This document shows positions 42,247 through 49,556 of a stretch of DNA of 64,000 bases, piece by piece. The notes below the pieces were generated by a model. It saw only the letters and a list, made by a program, of their open reading frames with translations. It was not told the DNA's origin and ran no database searches. This DNA is from Streptomyces sp. NRRL B-1347 (GTDB taxonomy: Bacteria > Actinomycetota > Actinomycetes > Streptomycetales > Streptomycetaceae): NCBI RefSeq assembly GCF_000720325.1, contig NZ_JOJM01000006.1:1-64000 (forward strand), read 5' to 3'. Each line of letters begins with the position of its first letter. Position 1 is the first letter of the stretch. The position numbers were made by a program, and so were the translations under genes.

Positions 42247-43184
42247 CCTTCACCGTCCACACGGCTGCCGCCCGGGCCGTCGAGCCCGGGCGGCAGCCCG
42301 GCACGGGCGCCGCGCGCCCCGCCGTCGAGCCGTACGCGGCCTTCGAGGCGGGGGAGGCGGACGCCGTCGAGATCCGTTGGTGCCAGCTGGAGGGAGGGGA
42401 CCGGCCGCACGCCGTCGACGTGTCCGGTGCCCTCCGCTGCTGGACCTGTACCACGAGGGCAGATGTCATGAGTTTCGCGTTTCAGGCAGCGTCGGTGCCC
42501 GAGCCGTTCGGGCCGCTGTACGTACGCCCCGGTCAGCCCGACTGCCCCAACTGCCAGTGCTGCACGGAGGCATTGTGCGAGCGCGGCCGGTCCCACCTCA
42601 TGGGCTGCGTCGCGCACGTGGACAAGGAGCACACGTCTGTGGTGACGGGCTGCCCGTGCTCGTCCATGCAGACGCGGGGCACGCTGGCGTTCCGGGTGGC
42701 GGCGATCCGGGCGGTACGGACCGCGCTGGAACGGCCGTTGGGGGACGTGGCGGAAGACCTGCTGCGCGCCCTGGCGGACGGCACGCCGCTCCGTGACCCG
42801 GGCGGCATCATGCCGCAGCTGGCCGCCCTGAACTTCGTGCAGTTTCACGGCAGGCGCCCGGGCCTGACCGACTTCGGGGCGCTGTACCTGGAGGCGTGCA
42901 CGGAGCCGCGGCACGCGACGCCGCTGGTCGTGCACGACGTCGACCTGACGAAGCGGACAGCGCAGGTGACGGTGGCCGCCTGGTCGACGACGGCGCGCGT
43001 GACGGTGCCGCTGGACCAGCTGACGTACGAGACCGGCCTGGTCGGGCAGGAGCTGGTCGACGTGCCGCTGGAGTGCTACGTCAACGTCGCGGCGGCCGAG
43101 GCGGACATGGTCGTCGTCACCAACATCAGCACCGTGACGGCCCCGGCCGCGGTCGTCGACGAGAGCGCCGGGGGCGAGCGGTGA
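42243..43184 (+). CDS. Unknown 313-residue protein with Cys clusters
   Basis: The central part has paired Cys motifs (CPNCQCCTEALCERGRSH and VTGCPCSSM, about residues 100-145) that could bind zinc or an iron-sulfur cluster. The C-terminal 110 residues are beta-rich (PLVVHDVDLTKRTAQVTVAA). It sits between exonuclease and resolvase genes, so a DNA-metabolism role is possible. No family is recognised. Confidence 0.65.
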   Translation: MTFTVHTAAARAVEPGRQPGTGAARPAVEPYAAFEAGEADAVEIRWCQLEGGDRPHAVDVSGALRCWTCTTRADVMSFAFQAASVPEPFGPLYVRPGQPDCPNCQCCTEALCERGRSHLMGCVAHVDKEHTSVVTGCPCSSMQTRGTLAFRVAAIRAVRTALERPLGDVAEDLLRALADGTPLRDPGGIMPQLAALNFVQFHGRRPGLTDFGALYLEACTEPRHATPLVVHDVDLTKRTAQVTVAAWSTTARVTVPLDQLTYETGLVGQELVDVPLECYVNVAAAEADMVVVTNISTVTAPAAVVDESAGGER

Positions 43185-43696
43185 AAGGGCCGGGCGGGAT
43201 CGAGTGGCCCGAGCCCGCGCTCACCATCACCGTACGCGGGGTGCCGGGGCCACAGGGCAGCAAGACCCACGTGGGCGGCGGCCGCATGATCGAGTCGTCG
43301 GCGAAGGTCAAGCCGTGGCGTGAGTGCGTCGCCTGGATGGCGATCCAGGCCCGGCAGAAGGCGCGCGGGCGCACCATCACGGGGCCGGTCGCGCTCGCGG
43401 TCACTTTCTCCCTGGAGCGCCCCCGGAGCCACTACGGCAACGGCCGGAACACGGCCACCGTGTTGCGGCCGTCGGCGCCCGCACGGCCGGACCGCAAGCC
43501 GGACGTGAGCAAGCTGATCCGGTCGACGGAGGACGCGCTGACGACGGCGCTCGTGTACCGGGATGACGCGCTGGTCGTCGAGTACTGGAGGCTCGGCAAG
43601 TACTACGTGAGCGATTACGGCCAGGTCTTCGACGTCCTCGACACCCCTGGCGCCGTGATCCGCGTGTGGCCCCTGGGCGAAGGGGGCGCGCGGTGA
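43181..43696 (+). CDS. rusA: RusA-family Holliday junction resolvase
   Basis: This 171-residue protein has the RusA pattern: GVPGPQGSKTHVGGGRM near the start, basic residues in VKPWRECVAWM, and the metal-binding stretch RPDRKPDVSKLIRSTEDALT followed by YRDDALVV, where the Asp pairs coordinate Mg. It would cut four-way junctions made by the annealase pathway or by replication. GTG start, coupled at both ends. Confidence 0.9.
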   Translation: MKGPGGIEWPEPALTITVRGVPGPQGSKTHVGGGRMIESSAKVKPWRECVAWMAIQARQKARGRTITGPVALAVTFSLERPRSHYGNGRNTATVLRPSAPARPDRKPDVSKLIRSTEDALTTALVYRDDALVVEYWRLGKYYVSDYGQVFDVLDTPGAVIRVWPLGEGGAR

Positions 43697-44115
43697 AGGA
43701 GAAAGGCGCGAGTTGGGAGAAGGTCGCCCACCACCTCGTGAACGACAACGCGTCGGACGTCGAGCTCGCCGACCGGCTGGAGAGCACGCCGCAATTCGTG
43801 GCGCGGGTGCGGGCCGACCTCGGCATGGCCAAGTTCCCGCGCCCGCTGAAGCCACAGATGCAGCCGGTCGCCGAGGTGTTCGCGGCCCACACGGTCGCAG
43901 TCGGCGATCACCTGCAGTGGTCGGGGCGCACGACGCGGGACGGCACGCCGGTGTTCAGCAACCTGGAGACCGCCTACCGGGTCGCGTTCCGCCTCGAGCA
44001 CGGGCAGGAGCCGCAGGGGCTGGTGCGGGTCGCCTGCACGTTCCCGCGCTGCGTGCGGGGCGCCCACCTGACCGACCGGGTCATGCGCGAGGCCAGGCGG
44101 GAGGTGCCGGCATGA
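43693..44115 (+). CDS. Unknown 140-residue protein, HTH-like N-terminus
   Basis: The first 45 residues (WEKVAHHLVNDNASDVELADRLESTPQFVARVRADLG) read like a helix-turn-helix. The rest is short strands with a pair of Cys (VACTFPRCVRG). It is coupled by GTGA and ATGA to its neighbours. Possible small DNA-binding protein. Confidence 0.6.
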   Translation: MKEKGASWEKVAHHLVNDNASDVELADRLESTPQFVARVRADLGMAKFPRPLKPQMQPVAEVFAAHTVAVGDHLQWSGRTTRDGTPVFSNLETAYRVAFRLEHGQEPQGLVRVACTFPRCVRGAHLTDRVMREARREVPA

Positions 44116-44333
44116 CGATCCGTCCCGGCGATACGTGGCATGGCGGGGTCGACCTGATCGCCGTGGAGCGCGCCCTCACGGGTCACCCGCCGTATCCGCC
44201 GCTGACGGAGGACGAGCAGCAGTACGCCATCGAGCACGCGCCTCCTGGGATGTCGAAGGCCGAACTCGCGCGGCGCACGGGCACGTGCGAGCGGACGCTG
44301 TACCGCTGGCGCGAGAGCGAGGTGCCGAAGTGA
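44112..44333 (+). CDS. Small helix-turn-helix protein
   Basis: This 73-residue protein has a C-terminal HTH (MSKAELARRTGTCERTLYRWRES, about residues 50-72). Coupled at both ends. It is probably a phage-type transcription regulator. Confidence 0.68.
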   Translation: MTIRPGDTWHGGVDLIAVERALTGHPPYPPLTEDEQQYAIEHAPPGMSKAELARRTGTCERTLYRWRESEVPK

Positions 44334-44617
44334 GCACCTTCCTCTTCCTGTTGGTCACCGTCGGCGCGGCCGAGGACGCGGCCCTGCACGACTTGCGGGA
44401 GACGCCGTCTGCGGCCGTGGTGGTCGCCCTCGTCATCCTGTCCGTGATCGTCCTCATCGCCCGCCGTACTGTCCGGGCCCCTGTCCGGACAGACAGCTCC
44501 GCATGCCTGGACACGGCTGATGGCAGCGCTGCCACCAGCAAGGACACGTGTCCGGACACGTCCATCGGTAGGGGCCTGGACGTGTCCGGGCCCGCGTCGA
44601 AGGGAGACTCGCTGTGA
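44330..44617 (+). CDS. Single-span membrane protein (95 aa)
   Basis: A hydrophobic segment at about residues 30-48 (SAAVVVALVILSVIVLIA) is followed by a hydrophilic tail with repeated CPDTS/CLDTA-like stretches. GTG start coupled to the HTH gene, stop coupled to the WhiB-like gene. Function is unknown. Confidence 0.6.
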   Translation: MSTFLFLLVTVGAAEDAALHDLRETPSAAVVVALVILSVIVLIARRTVRAPVRTDSSACLDTADGSAATSKDTCPDTSIGRGLDVSGPASKGDSL

Positions 44618-44961
44618 AGTACCACTACTCCGCACGCCACCGGCCGGACACCGTCGAGCGCCCCTCGGACTGGAGCGGCGCCGCGCCGTGCGGCCCAGAG
44701 GGCAAAGACGACGACGACCCGTGGCGGCCCGACCGGTGGTTCCCAGAGGGCGACGGGCCGGGCGCGCGCTACAAGGCCCGGCAGGCGAAAGGCATCTGCT
44801 CCGGCTGCCCGGTCCGGATGACCTGCCTCCAGGGCGCTCTGGAACGTGACGAGCGGCATGGCATCTGGGGCGGCCTCGACTACGCGGAGCGCGTCGACCT
44901 GATGATCCGGATCCAGGCGAGGAAACGGGCCGCGGACGACGATGCCGTCCCGGCCGCCTGA
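44614..44961 (+). CDS. WhiB-like (Wbl) iron-sulfur regulator
   Basis: This 115-residue Wbl protein has four Cys residues, one in APCGP (about 26) and three in ICSGCPVRMTC (about 62-72), which would hold a [4Fe-4S] cluster. They are followed by the family's GIWGGL turn and a basic C-terminal stretch. Wbl proteins bind the principal sigma factor and control development or redox responses. Phage-borne copies can block host Wbl function. GTG start coupled to the previous gene. Confidence 0.92.
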   Translation: MKYHYSARHRPDTVERPSDWSGAAPCGPEGKDDDDPWRPDRWFPEGDGPGARYKARQAKGICSGCPVRMTCLQGALERDERHGIWGGLDYAERVDLMIRIQARKRAADDDAVPAA

Positions 44962-45175
44962 TCTCGCGGCGCCTGCCGCGGTCTTCGACTGGAGCGGCCG
45001 CCGCCACTGGGCTTCGAAGGCCCGCCCCTGCCGCTACTGCGGCGGTCCCCCCACACACCTGCGCGACAGCCGCCGGAAACCGGCACACAAAGTGTGCGCC
45101 GAGCATGCCTTCGCCCGGCAAGTAGCCGAGTACGCGGAGGCGTACGAGAACGAAAGGATCAAGATCAATGGCTGA
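44942..45175 (+). CDS. Small zinc-finger-like protein
   Basis: This 77-residue protein has a CRYCGG and KVCAEHA pair (about residues 30 and 51), a likely C-x2-C...C-x2-H zinc site. Its start overlaps the end of the WhiB-like gene by 20 bp and its end overlaps the next gene. Confidence 0.65.
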   Translation: MPSRPPDLAAPAAVFDWSGRRHWASKARPCRYCGGPPTHLRDSRRKPAHKVCAEHAFARQVAEYAEAYENERIKING

Positions 45176-45371
45176 GGTGCTAAGCGGCGACCGGCGCCGG
45201 GAGAAGGCGCGTGACCTGCGCGTCACGTACGAGGCCGGGGCGTCCATCCGCTCGCTGGCCGCACGCAGCGGCCTGGCCTACGGCACCGTCCGCAAGCTGC
45301 TCCTGGAGGCGGGCACGACGCTGCGCGGCCGTGGCGGGAACCAGCGCGACAAGGCCGGTGAGTATCTGTGA
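45168..45371 (+). CDS. Small helix-turn-helix protein, resolvase/Lsr2-tail type
   Basis: This 67-residue protein has an HTH of the SIRSLAARSGLAYGTVRKLLLEAG type (about residues 28-52), common in actinobacterial mobile elements as a stand-alone DNA-binding unit. It overlaps both neighbours. Confidence 0.75.
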   Translation: MAEVLSGDRRREKARDLRVTYEAGASIRSLAARSGLAYGTVRKLLLEAGTTLRGRGGNQRDKAGEYL

Positions 45372-45592
45372 ACCGGCGCCGCATGGTGAACGCGTGGCGC
45401 ACCAGGAGCGGGTGGCGCAACGTGAGCGGGTGGAGCCGCTTCTGGACCGGCCTCCTCACGGGCGTCCTGGTGGGGGAGATGTGGTTCCTCACCCCGGCCC
45501 CGGCCGTCTCGGACTGGTGGTGGCTCGCCGCCCTGGTCTCCGCAGGCCTCCTGTGGGCCCTCGCCTTCTCCGCAGGGTTCGACAAGGACTGA
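45368..45592 (+). CDS. Small two-span membrane protein
   Basis: This 74-residue protein is Trp/Arg-rich at the N-terminus, with two hydrophobic segments (about residues 27-44 and 50-68). It overlaps the HTH gene by GTGA and ends the first coupled run. Function is unknown. Confidence 0.6.
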   Translation: MNRRRMVNAWRTRSGWRNVSGWSRFWTGLLTGVLVGEMWFLTPAPAVSDWWWLAALVSAGLLWALAFSAGFDKD

Positions 45593-45658
45593 CCGGCCCT
45601 CACCACCCCTCCCTCGACTACGGCTGACCGCCGTGTCCCTCATGGAAGGCGCCACTAC

Positions 45659-46132
45659 ATGAACACCCAGAACAACCGCCGCGACGACGCTGCAACCCTC
45701 CTGCTCTTCGCCGGGGCTGGCGTCGCTGCCCTGGCCCTTGTCGTCGCGATGATCATTGGCTCCGTCTGGGGCTTCAAAGCCTTCAACCGCACCCAGCGGG
45801 TCGCTGAAGCCAAGAACGTCGTCACCACCAGCCGCATCGACGCGAACAACAAGGTCAAGCTCAACGAGATCAAGATCAGCCAGCAGGCGCAGCGCGTGAA
45901 GATCGCCGAGCAGGAGGCCGAGGTCCGGCTCCGCGAGGCCCGCGGGGTGAAGGCCGCCCAGGACGAGATCGCGAAGACCCTCACCCCCGAGTACATCCAG
46001 TACGAGATGACGAAGGTCCTGGCCGACATCGCGAAGTCCGGCAAGAACAGCTCGGTCATCTACATCCCCGTGGGACCGGACGGGCTCCCCGTCATCGCGA
46101 ACTCAGACGCGCGCGCCAACACCCGCCGCTAG
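45659..46132 (+). CDS. Mini-SPFH/prohibitin-like membrane protein
   Basis: This 157-residue protein has one N-terminal helix (about residues 15-37), a charged coiled coil (VRLREARGVKAAQDEIAKT) and an end that strongly resembles the C-terminus of band-7/SPFH proteins (TLTPEYIQYEMTKVLADIA, then VIYIPVGPDGLPVI). The SPFH beta domain itself is missing. It may oligomerise at the membrane or interfere with host flotillin-like proteins. It has AAGGCG upstream and stands 66 bp from its neighbour. Confidence 0.7.
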   Translation: MNTQNNRRDDAATLLLFAGAGVAALALVVAMIIGSVWGFKAFNRTQRVAEAKNVVTTSRIDANNKVKLNEIKISQQAQRVKIAEQEAEVRLREARGVKAAQDEIAKTLTPEYIQYEMTKVLADIAKSGKNSSVIYIPVGPDGLPVIANSDARANTRR

Positions 46133-46205
46133 CCCCTCTGCGCCGGGTGCGGGCGGCCTCCCCGCGACACCGTCCGCGCCCGGCATCACGTGAAGGAACC
46201 TTCTT

Positions 46206-46526
46206 GTGCTCAGACCCAGAGTCCTGCTCGCCGCGCTGCTCGCCCTCGTGCTCTTCGCGGTGCTGCTGGCCGCCTGCGCGGCCATGAACGCCCGCTCCAG
46301 CGACGGCGGATGCGACACCACATGGGGCCTGTCCGGCGCTGTGACCAGGCCCGTGCCGCCGCCCGCTCCCCGCCCGCCCGCGCCGCGGCCCGCCGGGCGG
46401 AAGCCTCCGGCCGTGAACAAGCCGCGGGTCATCAACGAGCCGCCCGCACGGCAGCCCGCCGGGAATACGCCCGGGCAGTCCGTACGCCCTGCCCTGCCCG
46501 TCGATGTCGACCTGAGCGGCTGCTGA
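46206..46526 (+). CDS. Small lipoprotein-like Pro-rich protein
   Basis: This 106-residue protein has an N-terminal signal with LLAAC as a possible lipobox (Cys about 24), then a Pro/Ala/Arg-rich tail. It starts at GTG 46206 with AAGGAAC upstream. Function is unknown. It could be a surface-exposed factor of the element. Confidence 0.6.
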   Translation: MLRPRVLLAALLALVLFAVLLAACAAMNARSSDGGCDTTWGLSGAVTRPVPPPAPRPPAPRPAGRKPPAVNKPRVINEPPARQPAGNTPGQSVRPALPVDVDLSGC

Positions 46527-46545
46527 CACCCCCTCTGGAGCCCCC

Positions 46546-47184
46546 ATGCACACCGAACTCATCCCGCCCGCACGGCTTGCGGGCCGACCCCGCGACCGGC
46601 ACGGCCGTCTGGTCCCCTGGTTCGTCGCCCACATCAACGGTGAGCCCGATCACCGCGTTGTGCGGCAAGCCGGTGTCGAGGACGCGGCACGCTTCAACCA
46701 CTGCTTCCTGTGCGGTGCGCGCCTCGGGGTCTACGTCACGTTCGTCCTCGGCCCCATGTGCACGATCAACCGCGTCTCCGCCGAGCCGCCCTCACACCGC
46801 TACTGCGCCGAATACGCGGCGCGCGCATGCCCGTTCCTCACCCACCCGCAGATGCGCCGACGAGACAGCGGTCTGCCCGAAGAAGCGGCCGAGCCGGACG
46901 GCATCATGTGCCGCCGCAACCCCGGGGTGATCGCGGTGTGGACGACCCGGGCATGGCACATGGAGCCGGACGCGCGGCTTTTCAGCGTCGGCGACCCCAC
47001 CGAGGTCACGTGGTGGCGCGAGGGGCGGCCCGCGACGTACGACGAGGCTTTCGACGGACTCGAATCAGGCAGGGCGCTCCTCGAGGAGGAAGCCGACCAG
47101 GACGCCATGCCCTCCCGCGCACACAGCAAGCTGGCCCGCCAGTACGAGAACGCCCTGCTCCACCTGCCCGGGAGCAGATCATGA
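46546..47184 (+). CDS. Unknown 212-residue protein with a Cys motif
   Basis: CFLCGARLG (about residue 53) with later Cys/His (CTINRV, HRYCAEYAARACPFL) suggests a zinc-binding fold, and a Trp-rich block (VWTTRAWHMEPDARLFSVG) follows. I have the impression this is a recurrent orphan in actinobacterial elements but cannot name it. Its stop overlaps the next ATG. Confidence 0.68.
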   Translation: MHTELIPPARLAGRPRDRHGRLVPWFVAHINGEPDHRVVRQAGVEDAARFNHCFLCGARLGVYVTFVLGPMCTINRVSAEPPSHRYCAEYAARACPFLTHPQMRRRDSGLPEEAAEPDGIMCRRNPGVIAVWTTRAWHMEPDARLFSVGDPTEVTWWREGRPATYDEAFDGLESGRALLEEEADQDAMPSRAHSKLARQYENALLHLPGSRS

Positions 47185-47639
47185 TGAGCGCCGAGGACGC
47201 CGCCCAGCTCGCCTACGACGCCGTCGTGGCCACGGCCGACGGGGACGCCGAGCACGCCTCGGATCTCCTCGCACGCCTCCACGCGGACAGCACCACGAAC
47301 CGCATGTACGGCGTGTGCTGCGGCATCGCCCACCTCGGCCACCGAGCACTGCAACTCCTCTACGGCGACCGGGCCCCGGACGTCGAGCGCGGCGGCATGT
47401 GGGTGCTGGAGGAGATCAGGCCCGGGGGACTCACCGGTGACCCGGTGCAGATGTTCGCGGCGCGGTTCCTGATCGCCCACTGCAACGCGGACACGGCGAC
47501 CGAAGAGGCGCTGTTCGGCGCCGCCGTGACGACCGGCCAGGCGCACCTGGTCCGCTGCGTGATGCGGCTCGTGTCCGACGCCGCAGGCCTGTGCAACGCC
47601 GCGTATCAGCAGCAGGCAGGCGGGGCTGGGCACAGATGA
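47181..47639 (+). CDS. Unknown helical protein, paralogue of the one at 49553
   Basis: This 152-residue protein is all-helical, Ala-rich. The order (EDAAQLAYDAVVATADGDAE, FAARFLIAHCNADTATEEAL) matches the protein at 49553-50032 (FAAQFVTAWANGDEDTAAAL), so the two are diverged duplicates. ATG 47181 overlaps the previous stop. An ATG three bases later is equally possible. Confidence 0.65.
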   Translation: MMSAEDAAQLAYDAVVATADGDAEHASDLLARLHADSTTNRMYGVCCGIAHLGHRALQLLYGDRAPDVERGGMWVLEEIRPGGLTGDPVQMFAARFLIAHCNADTATEEALFGAAVTTGQAHLVRCVMRLVSDAAGLCNAAYQQQAGGAGHR

Positions 47640-47713
47640 CCGGGGTTTGGTGGGCGGCGGCGGATGCCGGTGGCGAATGCCGGCACCGCGGCCCTCTGCC
47701 GGCAGGGGGAAGG

Positions 47714-47917
47714 TCAGTTGCCCAGGGCTGCCTGGGCGCGCTCGTAGAACTCGGGTGTAACCAGCATGACCTGGCGTTCGCCGCGCTCTGTGAAGGCGCC
47801 GACGTGGCCGCCGTACCGCACCTCGCGGATCAGGGAAGTCAGGCTCGCGCGGGCGTCGGTCATGCCGACCTCGCGAACCCCGTCGTCAGCGGTCTTGATC
47901 TTCGTCTCAGCGGCCAT
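47714..47917 (-). CDS. Phd/YefM-type antitoxin, no toxin adjacent
   Basis: This 67-residue protein has the Phd/YefM N-terminal DNA-binding pattern (REVGMTDARASLTSLIREVR, ERGERQVMLVTPEFYERAQ). No toxin gene is next to it on either side. ATG 47917 has no ribosome site. TACACT lies 7 bp upstream, so the mRNA may be leaderless. Palindromes in the promoter suggest autoregulation. It could protect the host against a chromosomal toxin or act only as a regulator. Confidence 0.78.
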   Translation of the reverse strand: MAAETKIKTADDGVREVGMTDARASLTSLIREVRYGGHVGAFTERGERQVMLVTPEFYERAQAALGN

Positions 47918-47930
47918 GGTCAAAGTGTAG

Positions 47931-47999
47931 AACCCTTGAGGGTTGGCCAACATGGATATCCTTGCAAACCTTTAAAGGTCGTGCCACAGTGGTCCGAAG
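47931..47999. promoter_or_regulatory. Divergent control region: two palindromes and one iteron
   Basis: AACCCT-TG-AGGGTT (47931-47944) and the perfect 12-bp ACCTTTAAAGGT (47968-47979) lie between the antitoxin and initiator genes. Next to them, 47979-47999 is an inverted copy of the 22-bp iteron found inside the initiator gene. Local sequence is AT-rich compared with the rest. Confidence 0.7.
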
Positions 48000-48108
48000 A
48001 TCCACCGGGGCAAAAGGCCTGATCACGGCCTTCTGATGGCTGAGCGGCGTTGCCGTGACCGCGCCCCACCTTCCCGACACACCCTGTCCACCACTCGGAG
48101 AGGCGCCC

Positions 48109-49125
48109 GTGAGCACAGAGCAGACGGACGACCGGCCCCCGGCCGCGGGGGGCCTGGCGCACGCCTTCGGTAACGCCCTGGCGTGGAAGTGGGTGCGGCA
48201 GATGCCGCGCGCTCTGAAGGGCGGCTTCCTCACCCAGCTCTACGCGCTCCGGTCCATGGCCGCATCGTCGGGGCAACTCCGCTTCCAGGACGGCACGGTG
48301 ATCCGCATTCAGGACCTCGCCAAGGCCGCCGGGTGCCGCGAGCAGGACACCCGCCGCTACCTGGAGGCCGCCATCAGGGCCGGGGTCGTCGTCGTCGAGG
48401 GCGAGCGCAAGCGGGGCAAGCCGACGCTCTACCGCCTCGTCGTGACCCCGTGGCCGAGCTGGGGGGCCGCCGCCGACCACCTGAAGGCCACCGCCCGCCC
48501 GCGCAAGGAGGAGCCGGGCGACGGCAGTTCGGGCCACAGTGGCACGAACCAGTTCGGTCCACAGCGGCACGAACTCGACCGCGAACCGGGCGGAGAAGTT
48601 CGGGCCACAGTGGCACGACCGGGTTCGGGCCACAGTGGCACGACCGGTTCGGTCCACAGTGGCCCGAACAACCCAGGTAGTAACCAGGAAGATCCCCAAG
48701 AGGTGGCTGAGGTAGGACCTCAACCTCAGGTGGATGGGGCTGCCCGAACTGACAAGACCGATCGCTCAGCAGAAGCCAGGCCCTTCGGCCGCTGCGCCGA
48801 GTGCGGTGTACCGCTCGCCCGGCCCGGCACCACCCGGTGCTCACGCCACCGCGACCCCGCGCCGGGCCAGCGCGGCCGCTCTGCGGGCCGTAGGCGGCCG
48901 ATCCAGGCCCCGCTGTTGATGCCGGTCCCCGGCGCCCCTGAAGAGCCGTCAGCGACCCCTCAGGCGCCCGCCTCGCGCCCCGCTGACCCCTTCGCCCCCA
49001 TCCGCCTCTGCAGCTGCGGCCGTGACTACCGCGACCGTCAGCCCGGCGGCCGGTGCCCGGACTGCGTGCAGCTGGGGCGCGAGGAAGCCGCGCGTCTCGG
49101 GATCCCGGAAGCGAGGAACGCATGA
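48109..49125 (+). CDS. Probable replication initiator with internal origin
   Basis: This 338-residue protein has an N-terminal winged-helix-like domain (about residues 20-125; GGFLTQLYALRSMAASSG, IRIQDLAKAAGCREQDTRRY, GKPTLYRLVV). The linker (about 140-190) is encoded by the iterons. A Pro-rich part and C-terminal zinc-ribbon motifs (CAECGVPL...CSRH, and CSCGRDY...CPDC) follow. The arrangement of DNA-binding domain, iterons in the gene and C-terminal partner domain parallels lambda O and related initiators. GTG 48109 (GGAG 8 nt upstream) is preferred to GTG 48055. Confidence 0.75.
   Translation: MSTEQTDDRPPAAGGLAHAFGNALAWKWVRQMPRALKGGFLTQLYALRSMAASSGQLRFQDGTVIRIQDLAKAAGCREQDTRRYLEAAIRAGVVVVEGERKRGKPTLYRLVVTPWPSWGAAADHLKATARPRKEEPGDGSSGHSGTNQFGPQRHELDREPGGEVRATVARPGSGHSGTTGSVHSGPNNPGSNQEDPQEVAEVGPQPQVDGAARTDKTDRSAEARPFGRCAECGVPLARPGTTRCSRHRDPAPGQRGRSAGRRRPIQAPLLMPVPGAPEEPSATPQAPASRPADPFAPIRLCSCGRDYRDRQPGGRCPDCVQLGREEAARLGIPEARNA
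48527..48668. repeat. Five 22-bp iterons, candidate replication origin
   Basis: GTTCGG(G/T)CCACAG(T/C)GGC(A/C)CGA repeats at 48527-48548, 48552-48573, 48598-48619, 48623-48644 and 48647-48668 (spacings 25, 46, 25, 24 bp). The unit is partly palindromic (GCCAC..GTGGC). A sequence with visibly lower GC follows (48669-48780), suitable for duplex opening. A sixth, inverted copy is in the upstream region (47979-47999). Confidence 0.85.
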
Positions 49126-49556
49126 CCACCATCCGCCAGACCATCGCCGACCTGGCCCGCCTGCTTCATGCAGTCGGTGCGCATGGCGATCACCTCGCCG
49201 CCTTCGACCCCCACCCCGAGCAGCTCGACGAGATCGCCGCTGACCTCGACCAGGCGCGCCGCTTGCTGACCCGCGCCCGGGCCGCGCTCACCGGCCCTCG
49301 CTGCCCGCGTCACCCCGGCGGCCCGGTCGACCCGACCGCGGGCGGCACGTGCCTGCTGTGCGCCACGTACCGGCGCCGTGGCCAGGTCCAGTCCGAGGTC
49401 CAGGAGCAGGACGTCGACGCGCCTCTGGAGGTGGTCGCCCGGACTGTCGCCGAGTACGGCCAGCGCGAGGCCATGCGCCGCCACGGCGCCCGCACCGTCG
49501 CCCGCGCGCTCGTCCACCACCGCCTCGACCCCGCCCTCACCCAGGAGTCCGCATGA
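49122..49556 (+). CDS. Unknown 144-residue protein
   Basis: It has a helical N-terminus (TIRQTIADLARLLHAVGAHG), a central CPRHPGG...CLLC motif that may bind zinc (about residues 63-83), and a basic C-terminus. ATGA coupling to the initiator gene and to the next gene suggests a replication-related product. Confidence 0.62.
   Translation: MTTIRQTIADLARLLHAVGAHGDHLAAFDPHPEQLDEIAADLDQARRLLTRARAALTGPRCPRHPGGPVDPTAGGTCLLCATYRRRGQVQSEVQEQDVDAPLEVVARTVAEYGQREAMRRHGARTVARALVHHRLDPALTQESA

Noticed and set aside
47640-47713. A toxin gene next to the Phd-type antitoxin
   Set aside because: The gap on one side is 74 bp and on the other side the initiator frame begins. No toxin-sized frame with a known fold is present.
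48527-48668. CRISPR array suggested by five repeats
   Set aside because: Spacers are only 3-4 bp (one of 24 bp), repeats are partly palindromic and lie inside a gene. Iterons fit better.
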